From the NCBI RefSeq assembly GCF_000473895.1, contig NZ_ASSJ01000083.1:1-64000 (forward strand): DNA of 64,000 bases, written 5' to 3'. The position numbers and the translations under genes are program-made. Shown here one piece after another: positions 56,128 to 64,000 of the stretch. Position 1 is the stretch's first letter, and each line of letters begins with the position of its first letter. This DNA is from Rubidibacter lacunae KORDI 51-2. Its GTDB lineage: Bacteria > Cyanobacteriota > Cyanobacteriia > Cyanobacteriales > Rubidibacteraceae. The notes below the pieces were generated by a model, which did not search any database, was not told where the DNA came from, and worked only from the letters and a program-made list of their open reading frames with translations.

Positions 56128-56491
56128 AGGCAGTAGGCGATCGAACGACAGGCGACTGGACGACAGGCGATCGCGACTCTGGCGGGCAAGCGCAGTCAGA
56201 ATACTCTATTTCTTGCTCCTTAGATTTTGAAAACGCGCGGAAAGTTTCGCCGAATTTTACGATCTTGCCCAGTGCCGATGTTTAGTTGGATGCCTTTCGT
56301 CCGCTCTACCGCGGACACACCTTAGGTGGAGGGGGACCCGATGCGTCTCGATGGCTGGAGACCCAGACGCAATTGTTTCCCCTAACTACTAGGGATCCTG
56401 ACACCAAAGTCTGCTTCGGGGAGGTGTGGATTGCGAGCGGCTCGGCTAATATCGGGGAAGGAAATGTTACGGAACTTTACGCGATCCGGTT
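56128..56491. other. intergenic between divergent genes, no gene accepted
   Basis: Holds promoters for the serine hydrolase and the HlyD-type adaptor. A plus-strand frame (56286-56495) with no motif is not called. Confidence 0.45.
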
Positions 56492-57901
56492 ATGAAGCTT
56501 CCATTACTCGGAAAAGTCGCTATCCCGCTGTCTTGGACGACCGGGGCAATCGCTATTGGAGCGATTGCAGTTGGCGGTGTGTTGTTCGCGCTCGATGTTC
56601 TCCGCAACCGGGAGGACCTCGACGCGTTGACCGTGACCGTGACCCGTCAGGACCTGGTCGTGCGCATAGAAGCGAGTGGTACTATCGTTCCTGACAAAAA
56701 CGTTAATGTCAGTCCCAAGACTGCCGGTCGTCTGGAGAGACTTTTCGTCGATCAAGGCGATCTCGTCGAGCGGGGCCAGAAACTGGCTGAGATGGAAAAC
56801 GACGAACTCGAAGCTCTGTTTCTGCAAGCTCAGGCCAACTTACAGGAAGCGATCGCGAGTCTAGACGAAGCCGAAGCCGGCACGCGTGCCGAGGAGGTCG
56901 CTCAAGCTCGAGCTCGCTTCGACCAAGCCCGTGCCAGCCTCGAACGAGCCCGCGAGCGGATCCCCCGCGAAATCGACCAAGCTGAGGCGCGCGTGGCATC
57001 GGCCCGGGCACGATTCAACCTCGCAGAAGAACGGCGCGATCGCAACAATAACTTATTAACCGAGGGAGCTATTTCCCAGGATGGCTTCGACGAGATTATC
57101 AACGAATATCGCAGCGCCGAGGCGGATCTCTCCGAAGCTAGGCAACGCCTCGAGGAAGTGCGCAACACTACCCGTCCGGAAGTCGACGAACTTGCGGCGG
57201 CCGAAGCTGAAGCCCGCGCTGCTTGGCAGCAGGCACAGAACGGTCCGCGCGTCGAAGAAATTGCCCGTCTGCGTGCCGCAGTGACTGCCGCGCGCGCGCA
57301 GCTACAGGCGGCTGAGTCGAACTACCGCGACACGACGATCCTCGCGCCGTTTGCGGGCGTCATCACCCAAAAATACGCGACGGAAGGCGCATTCGTTACG
57401 CCGACGACATCTGCGTCGACGACGGCATCGGCGACATCTACCTCAATCGTGGCGATCGCCAGCGGCTTGGAGGTGCTCGCGAAAGTACCGGAAGTGGATG
57501 TCGGGCTACTGCGCCCCGGACAAGCCGTCGAGATCGTTGCCGATGCTTACCCCGACCGCATCTTTACCGGTCGCATCGAGCGCGTCGCCCCAGAAGCCGT
57601 GGTCGAAGAGAACGTCACGTCCTTCGAAGTCCGCATAAAGCTTGATGCCGGCATGGACGTGCTGCGCTCGAACATGAACGCCGATGTGACCTTCATCGGC
57701 GAAACGATTGATGGTGCTGTTGTTGTTCCTACGGTTGCGATCGTGACGCGAGAGGGAGAAGCTGGCGTGCTGGCTGTTGGGATCGATGACGAGCCAGATT
57801 TCCGCGCAGTGGTGCTGGGACCGAATTTCGATACCCAAACTCAAATCCTCAACGGCATTGCACCGGGCGATCGCGTGTTCATCGACCTTCCTGACAAATG
57901 A
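56492..57901 (+). CDS. HlyD-family efflux periplasmic adaptor (membrane-fusion protein)
   Basis: A 469-residue protein. It has an N-terminal membrane anchor (residues ~14-35), a lipoyl half-motif (ASGTIVPDKNVNVSPKTAGRLERLFVDQGDLVERGQKLAEM), a long alpha-helical hairpin rich in Ala, Glu, Arg (~100-280), the second lipoyl half (TTILAPFAGVITQKYATEGAFV) and beta-barrel domains. It joins an inner-membrane exporter to an outer-membrane channel. The MacB-type permease gene follows 90 bases later, so the two likely form one efflux pump. It starts with ATG 56492. Confidence 0.92.
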   Translation: MKLPLLGKVAIPLSWTTGAIAIGAIAVGGVLFALDVLRNREDLDALTVTVTRQDLVVRIEASGTIVPDKNVNVSPKTAGRLERLFVDQGDLVERGQKLAEMENDELEALFLQAQANLQEAIASLDEAEAGTRAEEVAQARARFDQARASLERARERIPREIDQAEARVASARARFNLAEERRDRNNNLLTEGAISQDGFDEIINEYRSAEADLSEARQRLEEVRNTTRPEVDELAAAEAEARAAWQQAQNGPRVEEIARLRAAVTAARAQLQAAESNYRDTTILAPFAGVITQKYATEGAFVTPTTSASTTASATSTSIVAIASGLEVLAKVPEVDVGLLRPGQAVEIVADAYPDRIFTGRIERVAPEAVVEENVTSFEVRIKLDAGMDVLRSNMNADVTFIGETIDGAVVVPTVAIVTREGEAGVLAVGIDDEPDFRAVVLGPNFDTQTQILNGIAPGDRVFIDLPDK

Positions 57902-57991
57902 CGCGATCTCCCCGAAAACTGACGTGCAAGTCCGGAACTACCCCATCAAAGTCTGTGCCCTTACCCACATTACTTAACGGCTTTTATTGTT

Positions 57992-59245
57992 ATGGTTGCC
58001 CAAACCCAGCTCCCGCAGTTATCGGGCACTAGTTTCGACGAAACCGTCAAAATGGCGATTACGACCCTAACCGCCAACAAGCTCCGCAGCCTCCTGACCA
58101 TGCTCGGTATCGTCATCGGCAACGCCTCGGTGATTGCGATGGTCGGCATCGGGCAAGGAGCGCAACGTCTTGCGGCCGAGCAATTCGAGTCCCTCGGTCC
58201 GAACACGCTGTTCGTGTTACCGGGCACTCCCGAGGAACGTAGCACGAGTTTCGACTTTACGCGCACTCTGGTGTACGAGGATGCGTTAGCGATCGCCGAG
58301 CAAGTTCCGGCCGTCCAAGCCGTCGCCCCGCAAATCAACCTCAACCGCGTCATCACCTACCGCGATAAAAACACCAACGATCCGGTTGTCGGGACGACAC
58401 CGGACTTTTTGAGCGTTCGCAGTTTCAAAGTGGCGCGCGGACGCTTTATCAGCGATCTCGATTTGGAGCGCAACAATCGGGTTGCTGTCCTCGGTGCGGA
58501 AGTGGCTCGCATTCTTTTCGATGAGGGGAATCCAATCGGCAAGCGCGTGCGCGTCGGTGCCGTCAGCTTTGAAGTCATCGGTGTCATGGAGCAAAAAGGG
58601 TCATTTCTGGGCGAGGACCAGGACAACCGCGTTTACCTGCCGCTGACGACGATGGCCAACCAGGTTGTCGGTCGCACCTCTCCGTTCGGATTGGAAGTGA
58701 CGATTATTTCCGTTTCTGCCAAGGACGAGAAGAGCGTGAGCGCCGCGCAATTTCAAATCAAAAACTTGCTGCGCTTGCGACACAAGATTTCTGGCGAAGA
58801 TGACTTCGAAGTCCAGACGCAAAAAGACATCCTGCAGATTGTCGGCACCATCACGGGCGGCTTGACGTTGATGCTGGCCGCGATCGCCGCTATTTCTTTG
58901 TTGGTAGGTGGCATCGGCGTCATGAATATCATGCTCGTTTCGGTGACCGAACGCACGCAGGAAATCGGGTTACGCAAGGCTATTGGCGCGCGCGAAAGGG
59001 ATATCCTCGTCCAGTTTTTGGTCGAGGCTACGATTTTGGCCGCAGCCGGCGGCGCGATCGGAACGTTAGTCGGGGTCAGTGGTGTCTTAGTCGTCGGTGC
59101 GCTGAGTCCCCTGCCGGCACCCATTTCGCCCGTTGCTATCGTCTTAGCGGTTGGCGTGTCTGGTGGCATCGGACTGTCGTTTGGCGTATTTCCCGCGCGC
59201 CGCGCTGCCCGACTCGACCCGATCGTAGCTTTGCGAACGGCTTAG
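57992..59245 (+). CDS. MacB-type ABC transporter permease
   Basis: A 417-residue permease: an N-terminal helix (MAITTLTANKLRSLLTMLGIVIGNASVIAMVGIGQGAQ), a large periplasmic MacB-PCD domain (~50-270), and three C-terminal helices of the FtsX core (VERTQEIGLRKAIGARERDILVQFLVEA). No ATPase domain is present, though some MacB proteins carry one in the same chain, and no ABC ATPase gene is adjacent. It should pair with the preceding adaptor. Substrate unknown. Confidence 0.92.
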   Translation: MVAQTQLPQLSGTSFDETVKMAITTLTANKLRSLLTMLGIVIGNASVIAMVGIGQGAQRLAAEQFESLGPNTLFVLPGTPEERSTSFDFTRTLVYEDALAIAEQVPAVQAVAPQINLNRVITYRDKNTNDPVVGTTPDFLSVRSFKVARGRFISDLDLERNNRVAVLGAEVARILFDEGNPIGKRVRVGAVSFEVIGVMEQKGSFLGEDQDNRVYLPLTTMANQVVGRTSPFGLEVTIISVSAKDEKSVSAAQFQIKNLLRLRHKISGEDDFEVQTQKDILQIVGTITGGLTLMLAAIAAISLLVGGIGVMNIMLVSVTERTQEIGLRKAIGARERDILVQFLVEATILAAAGGAIGTLVGVSGVLVVGALSPLPAPISPVAIVLAVGVSGGIGLSFGVFPARRAARLDPIVALRTA

Positions 59246-59283
59246 GCCCATTAGCATCGAGCACCACGTCGATCGCGATTGAC

Positions 59284-60072
59284 TCAAACTGCCGTCCGAT
59301 CCTGCACATCGGCAAAGCGACGGCCCAAGCATGCTCGGTCTGCCAACGACTGCCAAAACGCTTTAATCGTTGCATCGACACAATGGGGCAGGCGGTAGTG
59401 GAAGAAATGCCGTCCGCTCGGACACTCCCAGCGGCGATCTCCCGGCTTAAAGTAAGTTTCCCAGGCTCGCAGCGCGCCTGGATCGACGATCGCGTCGTCA
59501 GCACTACCGCAGGTCAGTAACGGCACCGGAACGCCACCGATCGGAATACGCTCGCGCTGCCATAGCGAATGCGGTGACGCTGCCAGGTCCAAATCTTGCT
59601 CGAGCATGGACACGAGCAGGCGCACGCGAGTCCGTACCTCATCACCAAACAGCGTGCCCGCCATCTGCGCGAGCACCATTTCACGGCTGCAGGGCATCAG
59701 CTCTCGCACAGCGTAATAGTGAGCGTGCCAATCTACTGCTGGCTGGACGCCCACGCCCAGCAGTGTCAGCGATCGCACTCGTTCGGGAAAACGCCGCGCG
59801 TAGAGCAGCCCGACCGTTCCGCTCGTGCCGTGTCCGATGAGGTGTACTGGTTTGGGCAGGTGGGAGACGTACTCGTGCAGCAAGGCGATCGCTGGTTCCA
59901 GAGCCCCGGATTCATCGGCATCTTGGCGATACCTCCACTGCGCCACGCACTCCTGCCGTCTCAGCACGCGCAGCAACGGTTGGTGGAATATCCCCAAACT
60001 TGGGCTGAGGTCCAGCCAGAGCGCAGTGGGAGTCTTGTAATTAGGACCTGCAGACATTGACTGTTCGGACAC
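59284..60072 (-). CDS. alpha/beta hydrolase-fold protein with altered nucleophile elbow
   Basis: About 262 residues. The GTG at 60072 is the chosen start because GAGAGGAAAG is directly upstream; the first 26 residues of a longer frame are repetitive Asp/Tyr/Pro. The fold is typical (LLHEYVSHLPKPVHLIGHGTSGTVGLLYARRFPERVRSLTLLGVGV), but the elbow reads GHGTSG, where GxSxG would have Ser at the third position: Gly occupies it. Asp in CGSADDAIV and His in CPSGRHFFHYRLPHC remain. Activity cannot be assumed. Confidence 0.82.
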   Translation of the reverse strand: MSEQSMSAGPNYKTPTALWLDLSPSLGIFHQPLLRVLRRQECVAQWRYRQDADESGALEPAIALLHEYVSHLPKPVHLIGHGTSGTVGLLYARRFPERVRSLTLLGVGVQPAVDWHAHYYAVRELMPCSREMVLAQMAGTLFGDEVRTRVRLLVSMLEQDLDLAASPHSLWQRERIPIGGVPVPLLTCGSADDAIVDPGALRAWETYFKPGDRRWECPSGRHFFHYRLPHCVDATIKAFWQSLADRACLGRRFADVQDRTAV

Positions 60073-60626
60073 GATCTTTCCTCTCCACGCAGTTCCACGA
60101 TTACGTTCGTTGGGATAACGGTCGTCGGGATACCAGTCGTCCGGATGCATAGCTAAGCGCAGTCTGCTTAGACACCTATTACTAGTGAGTCGGACTGATG
60201 CGGTGTTTGGGGGGCAGATGTCTACAGCTCAATGCTCCTTGCTATAACTTCACGGGTTCACACATAACTTAAAGGAACTATTTCGAGCTTTGGCCGCCCG
60301 AAGATTTCTGCGACCATCCCGCAGTCTCCCACCAGCGATAAAGATTGCGGAAATTTAAGCTAATTGACTAGCCCCAAGCTTAACAGACACTATTGAAACT
60401 AAGATTCAACAAAACAGACGATCTGTTCCCTGCTCGTGCAACGAAACTGTGGGACTGATACCTGCCAGAACGTAGGATCGAGCCCACAAAGCTAGAGCTT
60501 GAGGTGCCTGAGGTCTAGGGGGCACGCGCCGCATTCGGCTTGAATAGCACTGGCGTTGATTGCTCTGTTGGCCATCAGCTCAGTGCTGGTATCAGCATTG
60601 GTATGCATGCCAGGGTGCGGGGGACG
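60073..60626. other. 0.55-kb intergenic region, no gene seen
   Basis: Includes the promoter of the hydrolase. Frames are short on both strands. No RNA gene or repeat was recognised. Confidence 0.5.
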
Positions 60627-61595
60627 TTAGAGCTGCTTATTAAGTCTCCCGAACCGCTGCCACGCCAATTTTGCAGCACCCACTGCACCCGCCCGACTGC
60701 CCAGTTCGGCTGCCAGAATGTGCAATTCGAAGCGCGACTGCGCCACGATCCGCCGCGACACTTCCGCCCGCGTTGCCGGTAAGAAGAATTCTGCACTGGC
60801 GCTGATGCCGCCACCCAGCACTACAGCCTGGGGCATCAGCACATACACCAAGCTGGCAATTCCTGCCCCCAAATACTGCCCGTACTGCTCCCAGTAAGCG
60901 ATCGCCGCTGCATCGCCCGCTCCTGCCAAGGCCCCTAGTTCGGCCGGGGTCTTGCCCGTATCGCGCCAGATTGCCCGCGCGCAAACGTGCTGCTCCAGCG
61001 ACCCATGATTGCCGCTGTTGCACTCCGGGCCGTTGTAGTCGATGCCGATCAAGCCGAGTTCGCCGGCGGCGCCCGTGCGCCCGGTGAAGAGCTGCCCATT
61101 TAGCACGATCGCGCCACCGACGCCCGTTCCCAGCGTCAGCAAAATCGAATCACGGACCGACCGCGACGCACCCAACCAGGCCTCGCCCAATCCAGCACAA
61201 TTAGCGTCGTTTTCTACCGCAGTTGGCAAGCCAGTTTGCGTTTCCAGGAAGTCCGCGACCGGAACGTCGATCCAGTCGGGTAAATTGATCGCAATATACG
61301 CCACGCGGCAATCCGCATCGGAGGGACCGGGCGTGCCGATACCGATCGCGATCGCCCGTCGGTCTGGGTCGAGGTCGCGGACAGCTACCGCGACCGCATC
61401 GAGGACGGGTCCTGGACGTGCTGGCTGTGGTGTTGCGATCGCGGCTTCAGCCGTACAGGTGCCGTCGGCTTGGAAACGGCCGAGCTTGATCGCCGATCCG
61501 CCGAGGTCGATCCCGATGACTTCCGTCCTGCTGACTTCGGGCGGCTTTGTTTCGGGAACTAAATTGGAGTCTAAAGCGGGATCGACAGGGGGCAA
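60627..61595 (-). CDS. ROK-family sugar kinase (glucokinase-like)
   Basis: A 322-residue kinase. Phosphate-1 motif VIGIDLGGSAIKLGRF, the NDANCAGLGEA catalytic segment, and the phosphate-2 motif LTLGTGVGGAIVLNG. The zinc motif, usually CxCGxxGCxE, appears as ECNSGNHGSLEQH, so two or three of the usual Cys are absent. It should phosphorylate a hexose using ATP (polyphosphate forms exist). The TTG start at 61595 (MPPVDPALD) has GAGG upstream; no better start is present. It begins 12 bases after the stop of the upstream PstS-like gene. Confidence 0.85.
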   Translation of the reverse strand: MPPVDPALDSNLVPETKPPEVSRTEVIGIDLGGSAIKLGRFQADGTCTAEAAIATPQPARPGPVLDAVAVAVRDLDPDRRAIAIGIGTPGPSDADCRVAYIAINLPDWIDVPVADFLETQTGLPTAVENDANCAGLGEAWLGASRSVRDSILLTLGTGVGGAIVLNGQLFTGRTGAAGELGLIGIDYNGPECNSGNHGSLEQHVCARAIWRDTGKTPAELGALAGAGDAAAIAYWEQYGQYLGAGIASLVYVLMPQAVVLGGGISASAEFFLPATRAEVSRRIVAQSRFELHILAAELGSRAGAVGAAKLAWQRFGRLNKQL

Positions 61596-61607
61596 CGCAA
61601 CAGAACC

Positions 61608-62708
61608 TCAACGAATAGGAACGAAACCGGCATCGGCGATCGCCTTTTGCCCTTCCGGCGAGAGTAGTAAGTCGGCGTAGGCTTGACCTGCTTGTTGGTC
61701 CGGTCCGCCATCCATTTTGACGATGACGAACAGGCGGCGCGAAAATGGATATGTGCCCTCCGCGAGCGCCGGGATGTTGATAGCATTGCGCTGGGCAGGG
61801 CATTGGGCGGGATCGATGCGCGGTTCCCGGTGGAGGGACACTAGTCGGTCGGCCGTGCGTCCGATCGCGATCGTCTTGACTGCGCACTGGGGGACAACTT
61901 CCGGCGCCGAGGCGTAGTAGATGCCGCCAGGGTTGTCGGCCACCGCACGCAGTCCCGGTGTCGTGCTATACACGGTCTCGACAGTACTGCCGAAGGGTGC
62001 GTCTTCGAGAATATTACTGACGAAAAACTCTACCGTTCCCCCATCTGCAAGGTCGCGCGTGTAGGGCGCAATCGTCAGATCGGGACCGCCAACTCGATCC
62101 CAGTTGGTGATTTTGCCCGTGTAGATATCCTTTAGCTGCGAGACAGTTAACCCTGGAATGTCCAGGGCCGGGTTGACGGCGATCGCGATCGCGTCGAGTG
62201 CTACGGCAACTTCCTTGAGCCGGTAGCCCTTTGCCTCGGCAGTTTGGATTTCCTCGACTTTCAACCCGCGCGATGACTGGGAGAAGGACAGCTGCCCATC
62301 GAGCAACATCTGAATACCGCGACCCGAGCCGGGCGATCCAGAGACTGGGTCGACATAACGTAACTGAAAGTCCGCTGTGGATGCCAGTAAAGTTGGGTCG
62401 ACTTCAGCGCGAATGGGTGCCCAGGTTGTGCTGCCACCGTAGTTGAATGTTCCTTGAGGCGGATCGGCCGCCGCCGGCAGCGAGGACGGCGCTGACGGCG
62501 TTGGATTGCTTGCAGCTATTTGCGGCGGCAATGGCGAGCTGGCGGATGAATTCGTTGTGGGTTGACCGGAAGCAGCCGAGCCCGACGGTCCGGAAGCTTG
62601 GGGTTGCTTTTGTTGTTGCAGCAACCACCACCCGCCACCGCCCAGGCACGCAGCTGTCACGACAAGGGCGACGAGCAGCGGGATCGTTTCGTTCGTGCGT
62701 CGGGCCAT
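61608..62708 (-). CDS. PstS-like phosphate-binding protein (anchored)
   Basis: A 366-residue substrate-binding protein of the PstS/SphX family. From ATG 62708 (MARRTNETIPLLVALVVTAACLGGGGWWLL, a membrane anchor), followed by a Ser/Pro/Gln-rich linker (~32-85) and the fold: GTFNYGGSTTWAPIR, DGQLSFSQSSRGL, LDIPGLTVSQLKDIYTGKITNWDRVGGPDL. Phosphate binding is inferred. The ROK gene starts 12 bases after its stop, suggesting one transcript. Pst permease genes are absent here. Confidence 0.85.
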   Translation of the reverse strand: MARRTNETIPLLVALVVTAACLGGGGWWLLQQQKQPQASGPSGSAASGQPTTNSSASSPLPPQIAASNPTPSAPSSLPAAADPPQGTFNYGGSTTWAPIRAEVDPTLLASTADFQLRYVDPVSGSPGSGRGIQMLLDGQLSFSQSSRGLKVEEIQTAEAKGYRLKEVAVALDAIAIAVNPALDIPGLTVSQLKDIYTGKITNWDRVGGPDLTIAPYTRDLADGGTVEFFVSNILEDAPFGSTVETVYSTTPGLRAVADNPGGIYYASAPEVVPQCAVKTIAIGRTADRLVSLHREPRIDPAQCPAQRNAINIPALAEGTYPFSRRLFVIVKMDGGPDQQAGQAYADLLLSPEGQKAIADAGFVPIR

Positions 62709-62950
62709 GATTCTTCGCTCGTAAGCTGGTGCTCTTGGGCAACTGTTTCGGGCAGAACTATACCGCACTTATGCCAGCGTTTGCATCCGATCGCAACCTG
62801 CGCTAGTGGCAAGGTCGATTGCGGGACGCCATTGCGGCGCGCAATCGCATAGAGATTATTCTCGAGACTATTCTCAAGGAAAGCTCCGCGCGCCAGGATT
62901 GACTACGCTGAAAATTAGGTGCCACTTACTAAGCGTATTTTGCAAAGGTT

Positions 62951-63490
62951 ATGACTATCTATCTCATTGCGGTTTTAGCCGATCGCATCCAGGCTGAAGC
63001 TGCCTCTATTGCCCTCACGGAAGCCGGACTAACCCCAGAGCGGGTTTCCATTCTCGGGAAAGGCTACAAAAGCGCGGACGAATTCGGTCTGATCGACCCC
63101 AACCAACAAGCTAAGGAGCAGATTCTGCGCATGGTCGTGTGGTTATCGCCCTTTGGCTTCGCTTCCGGTTATCTCTTCAATCTGCAAACTGGTATCCAAC
63201 TTTTTGATTGGGCGGGCGTCTTGGGCAACCACATCATCGGTGGCATCTTCGGCGCGATCGCGGGAGCGATGGGTGCGATCTTTGTCGGCGGCGGCGTCGG
63301 GCTGTCAGCTGGGAGTGGCGATGCACTGCCCTATCGCAATCGCCTCAATTCCGGTAAGTACCTCATTGTGGTAGCAGGCTCGGATGCTGACCGAGCCCTT
63401 GGCACTCGCGTCTTGCGGCAATTCGAGCCCGAAAATCTGCAGGGCTACGTCGAGCTGCCCTCTGCCGGCACCCGATCGCCAAAACAATAG
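62951..63490 (+). CDS. conserved membrane protein of unknown function
   Basis: A 179-residue protein. The N-terminal part (MTIYLIAVLADRIQAEAASIALTEAGLTPERVSILGKGY) has a small alpha/beta regulatory look; two Gly-rich hydrophobic segments (~60-120, WLSPFGFASGYLFNL and IIGGIFGAIAGAMGAIFVGGG) are membrane helices; the end (YLIVVAGSDADRALGTRVLRQFEPENLQGYVEL) mirrors the start. The layout resembles general-stress 17M/DUF1269-like proteins common in cyanobacteria. Function unknown. Divergent from PstS-like gene. Confidence 0.72.
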   Translation: MTIYLIAVLADRIQAEAASIALTEAGLTPERVSILGKGYKSADEFGLIDPNQQAKEQILRMVVWLSPFGFASGYLFNLQTGIQLFDWAGVLGNHIIGGIFGAIAGAMGAIFVGGGVGLSAGSGDALPYRNRLNSGKYLIVVAGSDADRALGTRVLRQFEPENLQGYVELPSAGTRSPKQ

Positions 63491-63580
63491 CTCGCAGTTG
63501 CAGAGTCCGAACCTCGCGCTGGGAGCGAACGAGCTATGTCGGCATGCTCCATGGGCTGCGATCGCGGGGAAACTTGCTAG

Positions 63581-63907
63581 CTAGCGCAGCCGCACGGCTG
63601 TGCCCGTTGCGGTAATCAAAAACAACACGCCTTCTCGATCGACATTGATAGTATCGGTATCGATGCGCACCCCGACGACCGCGTTACCCCCCAGGCGTTC
63701 CGCACGCTTTCCCAGTTCCTCGATCGCATTTTGCTGTCCTTTTTCAAAGAGGCGTTCGTAACTGCCCGTGCGCCCGCCAATGAAATCGCGCAATCCGGCA
63801 AACAAATCGCGCAGGGCGTTGGTGCCGTAGACGATTTCGGCCGTGACAATGCCCAGGTACTCTTCAATTTCGGCGTTTTGAAAACTATCGGTGGTAGTCA
63901 CCAACAT
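63581..63907 (-). CDS. YbjQ (UPF0145) family protein
   Basis: A 108-residue protein from ATG 63907. The family core is intact: LGIVTAEIVYGTNALRDLFAGLRDFIGGRTGSYERLFEKG and AIEELGKRAERLGGNAVVGVRIDTDTI. YbjQ proteins form pentamers and are described as heavy-metal-binding in annotation, although no function is proven. It converges with the membrane protein gene. Confidence 0.88.
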   Translation of the reverse strand: MLVTTTDSFQNAEIEEYLGIVTAEIVYGTNALRDLFAGLRDFIGGRTGSYERLFEKGQQNAIEELGKRAERLGGNAVVGVRIDTDTINVDREGVLFLITATGTAVRLR

Positions 63908-64000
63908 GGTGGAGCAAACCTCTTTAACGCTAGCGATCGCTAGCCTATCAGGATCGTGCTTCAGCCATTCCAGAAAAGGTCCACCGAACGTTGCATGCCA

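Overview
This window is chromosomal DNA of a cyanobacterium. It carries a photosystem II D2 gene (psbD), a phycobilin-type heme oxygenase, the alkane pair ado/aar, a COP23-family protein, cyanobacterial Hfq beside dapF, an NtcA-type promoter before the urea transporter genes, and very many copies of the octamer GCGATCGC (HIP1), typical of cyanobacterial genomes. Base composition is moderately GC-rich, with a few clearly AT-richer patches. The species cannot be named from sequence alone.

Layout. 1-4.4 kb: tail of an IS256-type transposase, a secreted pentapeptide/TPR protein, an orphan DUF5615 PIN-like protein, heme oxygenase, and a decayed stretch. 4.4-7 kb: COP23 protein and a sugar-binding lipoprotein. 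7-11 kb (minus strand): tRNA-Trp, secE, nusG, rplK, rplA, rplJ, rplL. 11-12.8 kb: gene-poor, with gene remnants and a MITE-like element. 12.8-16.3 kb: thrC, a MoaD/ThiS-like sulfur carrier, DUF2996, SpoIID-like protein. 16.5-20.7 kb: urtA-urtB-urtC behind an NtcA promoter; urtD/urtE are not in the window. 20.8-24.1 kb: a scar zone with IS3 and IS630 remnants, an AT-rich nitrilase gene, a broken SNase-type nuclease with a 105-bp duplication, and other debris. 24.1-28.3 kb: ylqF GTPase, Nudix hydrolase, a pair of MITE-like repeats, rodA, phoU. 29.2-30.3 kb: psbD without psbC. 30.9-36.5 kb: conserved unknown gene ending in a 50-bp tandem repeat, ComFB, M23 peptidase, hfq, dapF, sat. 36.8-45.4 kb (plus strand): pseudo-orthocaspase, CBS protein, trmH-like methyltransferase, msrB, CCA-adding-type enzyme, gatA, alpha/beta hydrolase. 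45.6-50.4 kb (minus strand): folE, SDR, accA, aar, ado, the hydrocarbon neighbourhood. 50.5-64 kb: sugar ABC permease, GNAT, pilin-like protein, serine hydrolase, HlyD adaptor plus MacB-type permease, alpha/beta hydrolase, ROK kinase plus PstS-like protein, a membrane protein, a YbjQ protein.

How the genes connect. The ribosomal/SecE/NusG block is the classic bacterial translation-transcription operon. The ado-aar-accA set links fatty-acid synthesis to alkane formation; a strong hairpin plus T-tract between ado and aar suggests the two are transcribed separately. The urea permease genes are under apparent nitrogen control but lose their usual downstream neighbours at the insertion-sequence scar. 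ThrC and a sulfur-carrier protein are adjacent.

I found no CRISPR array, prophage, large biosynthetic cluster or convincing new multi-gene system. The best leads are the nitrilase island beside the interrupted urt operon, the orthocaspase whose catalytic His/Cys are replaced by Tyr/Ser, the MITE-like families, and several enzymes missing a normally conserved residue.
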